A stretch of 64,000 nt of DNA, from positions 168,410,001-168,474,000 of the forward strand of contig OX465598.1 in NCBI GenBank assembly GCA_950022295.1, given 5' to 3'. Of the stretch, positions 10,353-22,293 are shown piece after piece (the stretch's first letter is position 1; every line of letters begins with the position of its first letter). Position numbers and translations under genes: made by a program. The notes under the pieces are model-generated. The model made no database searches and was not told where the DNA came from. It was given only the letters and a program-made list of their open reading frames with translations. The stretch is from Bromus sterilis (taxonomy: Eukaryota > Streptophyta > Magnoliopsida > Poales > Poaceae).

Positions 10353-13300
10353 TGTAACACCCCCAGATCCTGTAACAGTAATCACTATAGTGACCCCCTT
10401 GGTAATGATCATCACTGTTGTTAATCAAGCCATGATCACCTTTGATCATAGCTCTGTCAAATTCCAACCCTGATAAAATTTTCAAATTGGTTGGATTATA
10501 AATCTTGCTCCAAGAATTATGGATGCATATCAATCAACTTAATCATAGTTAAACCAAAGTTAATAAAACCTATTAAATAAAATGCCTAGAAATCATTAGG
10601 CCATGGTTAATATAGCAATGGGTATATTATTAAAATGGTATAGTAATATTAAGGAATAATAAATGAAATAAAACAATAGGTTGGGAATTATTAAATTTCC
10701 ATGGGATAATAATAAACAAGTGGAAATAAAAATCTTGCCCAAAAATATTGCAATCAATTTTATTAAGTGTAAACAAAATCAGTAGTCCAAGAAAATATAG
10801 AAATGGAAATTTCTTAAAATGTTTTAGTAATTAAAACTAAACTAAAAACAGTAGCTATGGGAGCCCTCATTAATCCTTTGCATTTTATATAATATTCAAA
10901 TGAGTTTATTTCTGCATGAAACTTTTTATACCAGGTTAATAAAATGTAAAAACAATATTAGGATCAGTTACACATTTTAGAAAAATCAAAAACTAGCTAA
11001 AACAAATAAAAGAAAAATAAACAGAAAACAAACCAAAAAAAGAACTAAAAAAACGCCTGGGGCATAGGCCCACCCGGGCCCAGCCCCCCTCTCTCTCTCC
11101 TTCCCCCTGTTCCCCTGCCCGCACAGCGCCATGGGCAGGGAGAGCCCGAGCTCACCTGCACCCTGCCCCTACCAGCTCCCCCCTCTCCTCGGTGGATAAG
11201 GCTGAACCCCCGCACCCCCACTGGAAACCCTAACCCTGGCCTCCCCTCCCCACTCTTTTCCCCATCACCTCCCTCCTAATCTGCTCGAGATCGAGCTTGA
11301 GCTCATGGCGGTCGTCGCTGCCATGTCGTCTCCGTCGCGGCCCCGTGCTCCCCAAGCCACGGGAGCTTGTCCAGCAGGACCGCCATGGTCGTCTCCATCG
11401 CCTTCCACGTTCAAAAAAGCTCGGGGCACCTTCGACTCGCCGCCCGCATCTCCTTCCCCGTCGGCCTCGCCACGGCCTCGCCGCCATTCCTCACCACCGC
11501 TGCCTCCCTGACCTTTGAGGCTCGTCCCCCGCGCACCACTGTGAGCCTCCTCGCCCGTTTCCACCTTTTCCTCGTCGTTCCCTCCTAGTGTCGTGCCCCC
11601 CCCCCCGCCCAGGCCGCCATTGATGGGTGCTCGAGTTCATGGCCGAGCTCGCGCGGCTCCCCGTGTTTGCGTTCTTGCACACGCGGTGGCCCCCCTTGGC
11701 CGCGGACCTGCCGCGCCCCTGCCCCCTCCCTTCCGCGCCCCGGGCCGCCCTGGACGAGGCTCGCCAGCGGCCAGCCGTGGCCGGCGTGCTGGCTCGGGGA
11801 TACAACCCCCATAACCCCCCCTGTTGATTTAATCAACACTACAGATAACCCCCCCCCTAATAGCCAATGACGAGTGGGCCCAAGGCCAATGGTTAGATTA
11901 AACAAATTTTGTTTAATGATGTGTATGTATGACAGGTGGGTCCTGCCACAGATTTAATTAAATTCATTATATCATTATATTGAGGCAATGACGTGTGGGT
12001 CCCCCCCACTGTTTAATTAGATAAATGATCTAATAAAACTTAGCCAATGACAATGGTGTCCCACCTGTCAGTTTGACTGGTCAAAACACAGTTGTGGATA
12101 ATTTTGCTTTTATTAATAAAAAGAATTTTAGAAATTGATTAAAAATGAATTAAACTTTGAAATTTAATATCTTTTAAACCATATGTCGGATAGAAAAACT
12201 TTATACATCAAAGTTGATCAAAAAAATATAACAGTTATGTATACGCTACCCGCATGCCCACCGCAACCCTCTAACATACCAAACACGAGACATTCCCCCC
12301 TCCGATTGCACTGTCCGGTAATCACCCGGAGCCGGTAAAACTTTCCGGATGAATTTATTCTGAACACGAAAGTTGCTCAGAATGGATCAATTAACACGGA
12401 TACACTATCCACATGTCTGTCAGATGTCTCTAACACTGCAGACATGGAACCTTCCCCTCCGGATCATCTGTCCGGTAATCAACCGGTACCGATGAGTCAT
12501 CCCCGGATAAGTCCCCGCTCCGACTAAAATACTTAACACTGCGTTAGAGCTCCGTTGCTTTATATCTGCTATGTCATACAATTGTATTGCTATTATTGCT
12601 CTGTATTTATTTTTTCTCCCCCCTTATTCCTCGATAGACCTCGACACTGCCGACGACGACACCGTTGCCTAGTACGACTACTTCGTCGACGACCGTAACC
12701 CTACCGTCGAGCTTCCAGGCAAGCAGAGCCATTCTCTTCCCCAGATATCGCCTATCTTTCCGTACATTTCTTGCACTAGGCATTGTTACTGCTGCTGCTA
12801 CGTTGCTTACCTATTCAATTGCATAGCATGTCATTGTCGCCCCTTGATGTACCTTTCCGTATCCTATGCGGCCTATAAATATATATATTATATTCAGCAG
12901 TGAACCCTGCGCATTGTTAGCTAGGTGTAGAATAGCGGGCCGTGATCACTCTGGTGAGTGAACGTGGATTAAAAAATATTATAACTGCAACAGGTACGGA
13001 TCAATGCAGACGCCCTAGGGAACCTACAATGGCGAGACCCTGCCGAGTCGCTTCGAGTTTGACTTACGCGTGGAAGGACTCGTATTTCACTCTCGTCGGC
13101 TCAGTAACGTAGCATCACTGGGATGATACGAGGGTATTCCTCTTTAGTTAATTCCGCTGGTGTCTCGGCACCACCGGGGTGATACGAGAATATTCCTCTT
13201 TAGTTCATTCCGTTGATGTCTCTGTCGAACCTCTTCAAGTGTACCATCGAGGGTGATTCCTCCTAGTTTCACTTGATGGTAGGCACTCGAATCAACTGGT

Positions 13301-14852
13301 GTCCTTACAGGTAAGGAGTCGGGTGACCCAACGGTGCCCGCGCGGGGTATCTTAGCAGAACGACAGGTCAGGTGTATTCCACCGGTGTGCGGCGGGCCTG
13401 ATACTGTTCGTGGCCGACAGATATCCTGTTGTACGAAAGTCGAGCTCTTCATAGAGCAAACGCGAGACAAGGTAAGGAGACGGTTCGCCTTGTTGGTAAC
13501 CGCACGAGTTGGTGGGACGTTAGGGCAGGCACCGATGTTATTGGTGGTCCTGACTGCTGTCGTTTTCCGCGACTCATTCAATAAGGGGCAACGATAACGG
13601 TTGTCTCGACAGAAAATTAATAAAATGCTTAACGGGTTCGGCGGATTGACTTGAGTGGCCTTTAGGCTTGTACGCACTACCTATACGTGGGATTAAGGTG
13701 TTGGCCCTCCGTGTTGTGGTCTCGTTCGAAAGCTCTGAAAGATGTCCAGTTCAGCATTGTGGCGCGGTCGGATCCGCATGCATGATAGTGTTGCGTGGTA
13801 CCCACCGTCCTCCCAATGACCCGGAGAGCGAGGGGTGATAGGCCCATGAACCCCTTGCACTTAGGGCTGTACACCGGCGGGACCTCTCTGATGTGCCGTA
13901 GGATGGGCCTCGGCGTGTCGGATAGCCTTGGTGGGGTGTTACCTAACAAGGTGTACGCCACCCTGGAGATCCGAGTGTGTAGTATGACACCAGTGCACCC
14001 CTGCAAGGAAGATAATCTATTCGAATAGTCGTGTCCACGGTAACAGGATGCTTTATGCTGAAGCTAGACTCTACCACTACAAACTACTACTATTAAACTG
14101 TTGGTTCCGGTTTCTCTTCCTCGCAGGGAAGTCGAGGAGGGGATCTCGGAGGCATTGATATTATTAATAATTACAACCTATTATTATACAATTCTGCAGC
14201 AACTTCTTCTGCATTGTTACTTTCATTACTGTTATATTAAACTGTTGGCTGATTCTTACCTCATGCTGCAAGACTCGTCGGAAGATGCTAGTCTTCGTTA
14301 GGCCTAGCTTCTTATCCTTGCTCTGACTTTCTATCTTGTAGTCCACTATATACAACCTCCCTTTTCCGTTTGATACAAATGCATAAATGGTTAGTAGCGG
14401 ACGTATGACTCGCGGGTATGCTAGATACTCACCTGCTTTATTTTCCCCCTTTTACTGTTTTGCCTGATCGGCCGCTGCAGTCGACGTTGGAGCCTTGGAG
14501 CCCAGGAGCAGGAGATCCCCGATGTCGACCACCGCAACATGAAGATCCCCGATACCTTCTACGACGTCGAGTTCCCCTTTGACCAGGAGTAGTTTGGAGG
14601 TTCCCAGGCAGGAGGCCTCGCCTTTTCGATCGTTGTTGATATTTGTGTCTGTACTCAGATACTATTTCTTCCGCTAACTTTGTTCTTTCGAGCTATTGTA
14701 TTCGATCCCTCGTGGCCCCTGGCTTGTATTATACAACTTGTATTACTTTATTTGTAGAGTTGTGTTGTGATATCTCACCGTGAGTCCCTGATCTCGATCG
14801 TGTACCTTGCGTGTATGATTACTGTACATGACTTGATTTTGGGGGCGTCACA
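10353..14852 (+). mobile_element. Element S: 4.5-kb solo-LTR-like insertion in Gypsy A gag
   Basis: The element starts TGTAACACCCCCA and ends TGGGGGCGTCACA, so the ends form an imperfect 13-bp inverted repeat with TG...CA termini. The TSD is CACTC on both sides. No gag or pol frame is present, and I find no internal LTR copy, primer site or polypurine tract, so it is best read as a solo LTR. A TATA-like TATAAAT is at 12874-12880. The 13992-14041 block is shared with Gypsy A, Gypsy B, M1 and M2 LTRs. The sequence near 14455-14480 (GATCGGCCGCTGCAG) recurs in M1 near 48096. GC-rich open frames at about 11230-11870 have no recognisable product. The stretch 12000-13000 is AT-rich with nothing I can name. 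Confidence 0.85.
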
Positions 14853-15865
14853 CACTCTGTCGAGTAGTGGCCCTTCTGTCCACATCCGAAGCAGATCACT
14901 CAAGGGTTGCGGGGAACTCCCCCTTCTGGACGCAGAACTCCAACAGGGCGGGCAGGAGCATTGGGGCGTGGCGCTGGGTAAGGGCTCCTCTGAGGCTGGG
15001 GTGCTGTCCTTGGCGGCTGTGTCGGACGCAAACGGGGGTTGCTGGACCCACCCTGCTGCATCATGCGGCGCTTGTGGTTCTCAGAGGCCATCTTGAGCTT
15101 GCCCTCCATCATGATAGCAGCATCGGCAAGAGACTCAATATCGGGGAACTGCATGCCCACCAGGACAACCTGCAGCTCATCGTGCAGTCCATCCAAGAAA
15201 CGGTCCTTCCGCTTCTCCTTGGTGTCCACCTCCTCCGGAGCATACCTCGACAGCTGAGTGAAGCGGTCAAGATATCCATCCACAGTCATGCCCCCTTGTT
15301 TGAGGTGGCGGAACTCGTCCTTCATCCTCCTGATCAGTGCAGTCGGGATGTGCGCCTTCTTGAATTTCTCGGAGAACTCAGCCCAGGTGAGTACTTGCCC
15401 TTCAGGAAGACGGGCACGCACTCCTTCCCACCAGCTCCTGGCGGTGCCGACGAGGTAGTGGGTGGCATATAGGACCTTCTCGTTGTTGCCAACAGCGGCG
15501 ACAGCAAGGTTGTTCTCCATGGTGCGGAGTCAATCCTCAGCATCCAGAGGCTCCTTCGTCTGCGAGAACACGGGCGGGTTGGTGTTCTGGAAATCTCGGA
15601 GCCGAGACCTGGGCTCCTCATTCCCACCAGCTCCTCCGCCTCCTTGGTTGGCATTGGTGGCGGCCTGGACTAGCTACTGGAGTGCATCCATGTTTGCCTG
15701 GCGCTCGTCACGAGCAGCCTGGCGCTCGTCACGAGCAGCCTGGCGCTCCTCCATAAGCAGTCGCAGAAGTTGCGCCATGCTCGGGTCGGGTGGTGGCGGT
15801 GGCACATCACCGGATCCACTTGGGTTGGCGCGGGAGCTCCTCGGCATCCTGAGGTTGTTGCGCAA
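14853..15865 (-). pseudogene. gag: Gypsy A gag with zinc knuckle cut by element S
   Basis: Gag is the structural protein that packages element RNA. It starts MRNNLRMPRS at 15865. A heptad-like ERQAARD repeat follows (15698-15748), then an in-frame TAG near 15671, a second stop around 15527 and the conserved core with RSWWEGV and the EFSEKFKKAH segment (~15300-15440), ending in a Pro/Arg-rich tail. A CX2CX4HX4C zinc knuckle (CFGCGQKGHYSTEC) ends exactly at the S insertion; its last Cys codon lies across the TSD. A TGA at about 14900 precedes the knuckle. After removal of S plus one TSD (4505 bases), gag is in frame with pol, so this was probably one gag-pol frame. Confidence 0.85.
15698..15748 (-). 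repeat. 21-bp tandem repeat in Gypsy A gag
   Basis: Two full copies and a partial third of a 21-bp unit encode ERQAARD repeated in the N-terminal part of gag. It is probably a coiled-coil-like charged segment. The repeat is short and may vary in copy number between elements. Confidence 0.75.
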
Positions 15866-16097
15866 GATAAGAAGGAATTTAGTCTACAAAAGGGGGGTAA
15901 GTCTCTGACAATCTAGTTATCATACACAACCAAGACATCTAAAATAGGCAATAAGCATGCAACTAGCAAATTATCACATGGTAGAATACGATAGCATAAG
16001 TCTCATACATAACCAAGTCTTACAGATAACCAACCACACATCATCAAACCGAGCCACGACTAAACCCAAAAGTGGCAAGTACTCAATGGGACACCTC

Positions 16098-16874
16098 CTA
16101 CGCGTCACTCTCCTCCTCATCGTCGATGAAAGCACAATCCTCGGAGTTCGAGACGTCCTCCTCCTCGTCGTGGTCCTCGTCAACACTAAGGTAGGCATCA
16201 TCCTCCTTCCGGATGTCCTCGCCGTCATCCAGAGCAGCAATCTAGTCCTCCAAATCCGCGCACTTGCACTTCAGGCTCCTGGTACTCTTCCTCAGCATCT
16301 CATTACTCCCCTCCAGACGGGCGACCTGGCCCTGCAGCTCCTCTATAATTCAGTCCCGGGACTCTAGGTCGATGGGGTCGATGTAGGCGTGACCCCCTGT
16401 CTGGAGGTTGTAGTCGTGCTTAAACCGGGCTTCATCCAGCTGAGCCTCAGTCAAAGCCAAGTGCTTCTCCATAGCGATCAGGTAATCCCTCATGATCGGG
16501 TGAGGAATGCCGGGAGTGGGATCTCCCTCGCCATCGCGCATCCCGTAGTGACGGAACCGCGTGGATCTCAGCTCGTACTGGTGGAACCTCACAATGCGAG
16601 CAATCGCCTCCTGACAAGCTCGACGCAGACCCTCCTCCAAAGTACGGACGTACAACACAAAGGCGATGGTGACCGACCGCGGAGTAACCTCCGATCCTCG
16701 GAGCGCACACCGCACAACCAGGCGAGCCTCCACATCCTTCCTCCCGGAGATCTCGTAGGCCCAGAACTCTGCAACGGGGCGGTGAACAAGCTGAAGCAGC
16801 TCGATCAGATCCTGAGCAAAGAGCGTATCCCCAGCCTGAGTCAGCTGCAGGTGATGCACAGAAACTCCAGCCAT
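16098..16874 (-). pseudogene. Gypsy A upstream ORF of unknown function
   Basis: A long frame between the primer site and gag starts MAGVSVHHLQ at 16874, 212 bases inside the primer site. It runs through two in-frame stops (16350-16352 and 16242-16244) to a TAG at 16098-16100. It is rich in charged residues, with a likely helical or coiled-coil segment (QGQVARLEGSNEML) after the first stop and an acidic tail rich in Asp/Glu. Coding character persists across the stops, which suggests a once-intact protein of about 258 residues. I do not recognise a domain. It could be an extra gag-like or chaperone ORF; no function is claimed. Confidence 0.6.
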
Positions 16875-17085
16875 CTACAATTTTTATAAGTTTAAGTTAG
16901 ATGACAAGTGTGCAATATTTTAAACATAACAAAACAGTTATAAATGGTTTACTATAGAAGGGATAAGAGAGGTAAGCATTTTATACTATGCAGATTACCA
17001 TCTCTTTATTTTGGAAAATAGTTTTTGATTTTCCCCCATCCTATCTACCGTCCATTCTAACTAGGCTGCTACGGTCCGAACAGGG

Positions 17086-17097
17086 GCTCTGATACCA
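17086..17097 (-). other. Gypsy A primer binding site (initiator tRNA-Met type)
   Basis: The minus strand reads TGGTATCAGAGC, the complement of the 3' end of plant initiator tRNA-Met. It lies four bases inside the 5' LTR end (17102). This fixes the element's orientation and the identity of the 5' LTR. Confidence 0.9.
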
Positions 17098-17101
17098 AGT
17101 C

Positions 17102-20100
17102 TACGGGCACCCAGGACTATATGTCCGAAGCGGCCAGCTGTGCATACCGTCATGCTCCCATGATCAGTGTCGCATGACGCACAACTCGACAATGGATATC
17201 ACAGTCACAAGTTCATACAGTACCGAATACAAAGTCATACATAAACATAGCCTTACACGGCCTCATCGGTCTCAAATGGCAGCGGAATAAGCAAAAACAA
17301 GATAGATAGCAGCATCACAATCCACAGGCAAAGCTCAGAGCGTAGCACATCCTAGTACTCGTCAGTCGCGGCATCGTCAAATACCTGCTCCTCCAAGACT
17401 GGCCGATTGAATAACCAGGGACAAAGCCATGAGTACATACAAAGTACTCGCAAACCACCTAAAGAAATGATCAAAGATTTTGTACAAGAAAATAATGGGA
17501 TGACTATATGGTGGAGTTTACCATGGGGAAATCCTAACTACTCATTATTAATTAAGTTGGCAACATTTTAATCTTCACAAATCTTAATCCCACAAATATT
17601 TTTGATTTAATCATGTCCAACCCTTTTTATAATACCAACATCATCATCGTGAACCATAATCTCAGTACTAGAATTTCTCATCTATTCCCCACAAAGTGTG
17701 GCCTCACTAGCTGTCAATGATCGTGGACTCCGGCTACTCGAATAGTTTTCACTCTGAAGAGGTTGTACACTTTACCCACAACATTCAATACATCCGTCGT
17801 AAGTCCCCACGGTTCGTCATACCTCAGTATGCGGTTTTCGGGTAATCGACCGTAGTTTTCCCCTTGTCTATCCTAGTACAGGTGAATCTACCCCTTGCGT
17901 ACTACATGGACTGTCCGCGTGCCAGGTCATGCCCCTCTTGGACCCAAGCCTGCACCGTAGTCGAAGAGCACCAAGGTTCCCTCTGACGCCAAGCCTAGCG
18001 AATTTCACCACTCGACTTCGAGGGCTATCAGATTCATGGAATCAAACATCCATGTGTAGTTATAAGACCCCCGTACTAAGATAAACAAGTTTCCAACTAG
18101 CCCTGTCCCATATCAGAGTATTGTGGTTGTAGTGTCAGACTAGGTTTCGGCGGCACTTATACAGAGTCCTTCCAGACTTTGAATATGTTCACCGATGTTT
18201 CCAACAACCACAATCTTGGCCATCACATCTTCTTAGATGTATGCCAATTCATTAGGGTGGAGCAAGATTAATCAAGTTATTATGTTGTCATTAGTTCTTT
18301 AGCAAGGCTAGGAATCAAGATCATCCGTGTCTAATTTCTTTCTCCCAAATAGGTAGGCTTACAAGGTATGTTGTGTTTCACCTAATAAACTAATACAATC
18401 CCATCCCCAAAATTATATAACAGTAGCATGATATATAATATGGTACAAAGAAAGTAAAATGTAGGACAAGGGTTTGAGTTTTTGAAGATGGCTTGCCTTC
18501 CTCGATGGTGTCTCCTGGTACGGCTTCTTCGGCTTGGAAGGAGTCTTCACCTGCAACGTCAGGCGTCTCGTCTACACGTGGCGAAAAATAGCACAAAATT
18601 ACCATCACATCATTCAAAGCAAACATTCAACAAACAAAACAATCACTTATCACTCAATTCAAACAACACATGAGTCATGCCCACGAGTATAAGCAGATTA
18701 AGACATGTGGGCAGAAGTTTTAATGGTGGTTTAACAAGTTTATAGGGGTAAGCAAACGTTTAAGCAACACATTACATAGGAGTTTACACACACAAAAATT
18801 ATTCTTATTTTTATTGCCTTAGGTCATGTTTTTATTTAATAAATTTAAATAAATAACAATACAATAATTAGCGACTGTCCAGAGACAATCATAAAAATAT
18901 TTAAACATAATTAATCCGTTAACAGAGAATAAACTAAAATTACCCTAAACATGAAATACTAGCAATAATAATAATGTGACCTTTAAATTTATATTTGTAA
19001 ACAATAACTCCGCCTATGCAGAAAAATAAAGCATAACCACATGATCACAACAAAATTTATTTCACATTTTTCTGTTGTGTGGTTATTTTTTCTAATATTA
19101 TTTTAGTTCTGTGCGAAACTAATAAAGACAAGTTGCTCAGCCACGGCCCAAGTTAATATTTTGCTCAGTGTGTAAATTTTACTATAGTAGGTTGGGCCAG
19201 TGTAATCAATCTGTTTACACACTATTTGTATATAAATAACTTGCTAATTAATGCATAAAAATTATCTAATAAACATAATAAATAGCTATTGTTTAGAACT
19301 GATATTATAGAAATTTAAATCAAACTTATTTCACTATTAACAATTTAAATAAATATATATAAGACATTAATGTGTACAACTATAGATAGAGTATTATATA
19401 TACTTTTATTATTATCATAATTATTAAAGTATACATTAATTAGATATTAAACAAAGATATTATTAATAAATTTTTATATTTACTAAATCATTAACAGAAA
19501 GCTCCGGGGTTTCATCCCCGTGAGGCCGAGCCCGATAGGTTGGGGCAGCCATGGCGCACAGGGGCGAGCAGGGGCCTTACCGGAGGCGTTCAGGTGGCCG
19601 GAGAGCGGCGGGGAAGGGCGGCGCGGGTGCGGGAGGGCCTCAGGGCTCCATTTTTCTGCTCACGGGCGAATTCCAACGTCGGGAACGACGGCGGCTTGGG
19701 GAAGACGGGCGTGGCCGTGGCGGGGCTCGGGGCAGCGCCGGAGGTCCGCCGGAGCGCCTAGGCCTCCTCCTGGCCGCGGCTTCCTTCCTCCTGGACTCCT
19801 TCTCCTCCTCCCATCCTCCTCTTCTCCCTTCTTCTTTCCCTTAACTCCTCCTTCTCTGTTCCTTCTTCCCGTCTCCCTTCTCTAGTCGGGCTGGTGCTAG
19901 CGAGCGAGGTGGTTGGGTGGTGGTGAGGCGAGTGTGGAGAGGAGGGCCGGAGTGGCCTCCTTTTATAGGCGAGCGAGGGAGGAGCGGCTAGGCGGGCGAG
20001 ATGCAACGGTCGGGAAACCACGGGGGCTATCCGTGGCCTCGCCACGGACTGGGCGAGAGGGGCAGCGGTGAGCTCGTGAGGGGAGTGCAAGTGGGTCGAT

Positions 20101-20844
20101 TCCGACGTGGGCGTCGCCGGACACATCGCAGAAGAGGGTTGGGGGGTACGGAAACTTGTCAGGCCACGGCATCGATCCAGGAATTATCCTTCGGTTGGGC
20201 AACGAGAGCACGAGGCTGACAGGTGGGTTGAGGGAGAGAGGTTACAGGAGAGAGGGAACCGTGGGAGAGGGAGAGATCGTGAGGGAGAGAGAGAGAGATT
20301 AGGGGGGTGGTTAGGCTAGTTCTCTTTTTTTTACTTCTTGTTAATATTTTTTTACTTCATTAAAAAGGAAATCTGGGTTAACACATAAAAAAACACCCAA
20401 GGAATTTTTGTTTGGAGAAATTATAAACATACACATTTTTTTAATGAGTTGTGAAGGTCATGCATTCATCTCATTATGATTTTATGTAGTTAGGTATTTT
20501 TATTGATAATTGTTTTAGTTATTTCTAATCAAAAAAAGTTTAATGCCTAAGGGTTTTGTAGTGGTTAAAATTATTAGTATTATTATTATACAGAAAATTT
20601 ATTAGGTTTTAGCAATAAGGGCATTAGGATTTATCAAGTTGTCATTATATGATCATCTTAAGATGAGTTACATGCACCAAAAAATAATCATCACCACAAG
20701 TTCATCATCAAGAAACAACATAGCTAACCCTAAGCACACAGGTTCAAGCATTAAAACAACAACCTAACATTTCATGCAAGGTTTTTGTTGGCCCTAATTT
20801 TTGGTTATCTAAATTTACTAGAGAGTAAAAGTTGGAATGTCACA
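17102..20844 (-). repeat. Gypsy A 5' LTR
   Basis: A 3743-bp LTR aligned with 1788-5802. Its inner end reads TACGGGC instead of TGTGGGC, so the terminal TG is mutated. It lacks about 250 bp at 19504 relative to the solo LTR; the junction shares GCTC with both edges of the missing piece, a microhomology deletion signature. TATA is at 19961-19967 and a conserved inter-family block at about 17719-17779. The long AT-rich central part (about 18780-19490) has no recognisable feature. Confidence 0.9.
19961..19967 (-). promoter_or_regulatory. TATA box of the Gypsy A 5' LTR
   Basis: TATAAAA on the minus strand, in the same context as 4910-4916, placed to drive transcription toward the primer site and gag. 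Confidence 0.6.
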
Positions 20845-22293
20845 TCTACTAACCCAGTGCACCCAGCTGCCAGTTGTTGTTTTCTGCTGTTTTTGTATTT
20901 CAGGTTTTCCGGCCATTAAAAGTGCTCCAAAAAATCCGGAAAAATCAGATAAAAAATCAGTGACCTTAAAGCTTCCGGAATAACCAAGGCAGCGGAGGGG
21001 GGCCACCACCAGGAGACTAGGAGGGTCCCTAGCGCGGCCCCACCCTAGTCCGCGCCAGGAGGCCTCCTCGCTGCCTGGTGGGTCCCATCGACACCCCCCT
21101 CCGCCTATATTTAGCCCTCCGAGTGGAAACCCCTAATTACGATCTCTTTTCCGCGATCTCGCCTCTATACTGCCGCCGCCGCCGCTTCAAGATCGGGGCT
21201 TCCTGGAGAAGCTGCTCCGGCACCCTGCCGGGAGAAGCTACCCCCTCGGGGAGACCATCCATAGCCATGGAAACCTCCCGTATGCACCGTGAGTAGTTTC
21301 CCTTGCACCATGGGTCCGTGACCAGTAGCTATGTGATGTTCCTCTCCCCTCTTTGTGCCTCCACTTTCGAGACCTCATGAGCTGCCTCACATGATCGAGG
21401 CACCTTTGTAATTTTCTGCCATTGCTATGCTGAGTTTGTTGGGATCTGATGGATTATGAGACTATGTTCAGATTTTGATGAGTAATATATTTGGTTCTTA
21501 TCTTTTATATTTTGTTCTTGAGTAAATTCTTGCATGTTCTCCATTGCCGTATTTTACTTTGGCCAAGTGATTTGTTGCAACTCCAAGAGGGAGTGTTATG
21601 CTTGATTGTGGGTTTAGCCCCTTGATGTCTAGCTTTAGTGACAGAAACATGCGACTAGGGGATGTGTTGTTGCCACCAGGGATAAAACAACGGTGCTTGT
21701 ATCCGCGGATGCAAGGATTGTTTACTTTACGCAAAGTTCTTTTAATGCAGTTGTCTGTTGCTTTGAGTTTACACTTTGGGTGGGATTCACAACTTAATAC
21801 CAGCGAGATGTTCTGGATAGATATCTCAAGGTGGATGATTCGTAGTAGATACAGATGTATTTCGGTCTACTTAGCTTGGCGTACTGCCCATTGCTTTTGA
21901 GCCCTTCCTTTCTTTGCAGCATAGTTAGCATTGTGGTGCCTTCATAATCCTGTCAATTGCCCAACTGTGATTTGTTTACCTCGCTAGCACTTTTATCGTC
22001 TTTTGGGAGAGAGACATCACTAGTGAAAATCACGGGACCCCGGTCCATCTTCATATCACTGTTTACATCCTTAGTTTACTTTTCAGTTGCTATCACTATC
22101 AATATCTCGTGCGTTTATCCTTTGTAAACAACAAGGCCGGAAGAATTGACAACTCCTCTGTACTCGTTGGGAGGAAAGTTATCTGTATCTGTGTGTAGGT
22201 CCAGGTGAAGTTAGCAACCTCGGTTGTGAACGGCACCATTGTTCACTTTACCACCTTGTATCTCTTGGAGTCCTACTGGTTCGATAACCTTGG
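20845..22293 (+). repeat. T3 3' LTR, segment 2 of 3
   Basis: Continuation of the T3 LTR after Gypsy A. The first five bases, TCTAC, resemble the TCTAT target site. TATA-like TATATTTA is at 21107-21114. It ends with CTTGG (22289-22293), the target site of Gypsy B. It aligns with the T4 solo LTR from about 38545 to 40010. Confidence 0.85.
21107..21114 (+). promoter_or_regulatory. TATA-like box in the T3 LTR
   Basis: TATATTTA, the same position in the T LTR as 6063-6070. Likely promoter by position; no other evidence. Confidence 0.45.

Larger units (their letters stand above)
6666..20844 (-). mobile_element. Gypsy A: Ty3/Gypsy element with truncated 3' LTR
   Basis: In minus orientation the order is 5' LTR (20844-17102), initiator-Met-type primer site (17097-17086), an upstream ORF (16874-16098), gag (15865-14853), protease-RT-RNase H-integrase (10352-6864), polypurine tract (6850-6827), then only the first ~160 bp of the 3' LTR (6826-6666). 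The protease-RT-RNase H-integrase order is that of Ty3/Gypsy. The C-terminal segment after integrase looks chromodomain-like, as in chromoviruses. It is cut by element S at 10353-14852. The coding regions carry several in-frame stops, so the element is dead. The right flank TCTAC (20845-20849) is a near match to the TCTAT target site. Confidence 0.9.

Noticed and set aside
9868..10473. 201-codon plus-strand frame opposite Gypsy A protease
   Set aside because: Antisense shadow of the protease coding region, extending into S.
11226..11238. Telomere-like AACCCTAACCCTGG
   Set aside because: Only about two units in a GC-rich LTR; not an array.
11230..11905. Cluster of open frames on both strands in element S
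   Set aside because: High-GC composition keeps many frames open; products are Arg/Pro/Gly-rich with no domain and lie inside a solo LTR.
13144..13677. 177-codon minus-strand frame in element S
   Set aside because: No recognised motif, inside LTR sequence, and antisense to the inferred LTR direction.
15462..15908. 148-codon plus-strand frame opposite Gypsy A gag
   Set aside because: Antisense shadow of gag; its apparent repeats are the complement of the ERQAARD repeat.
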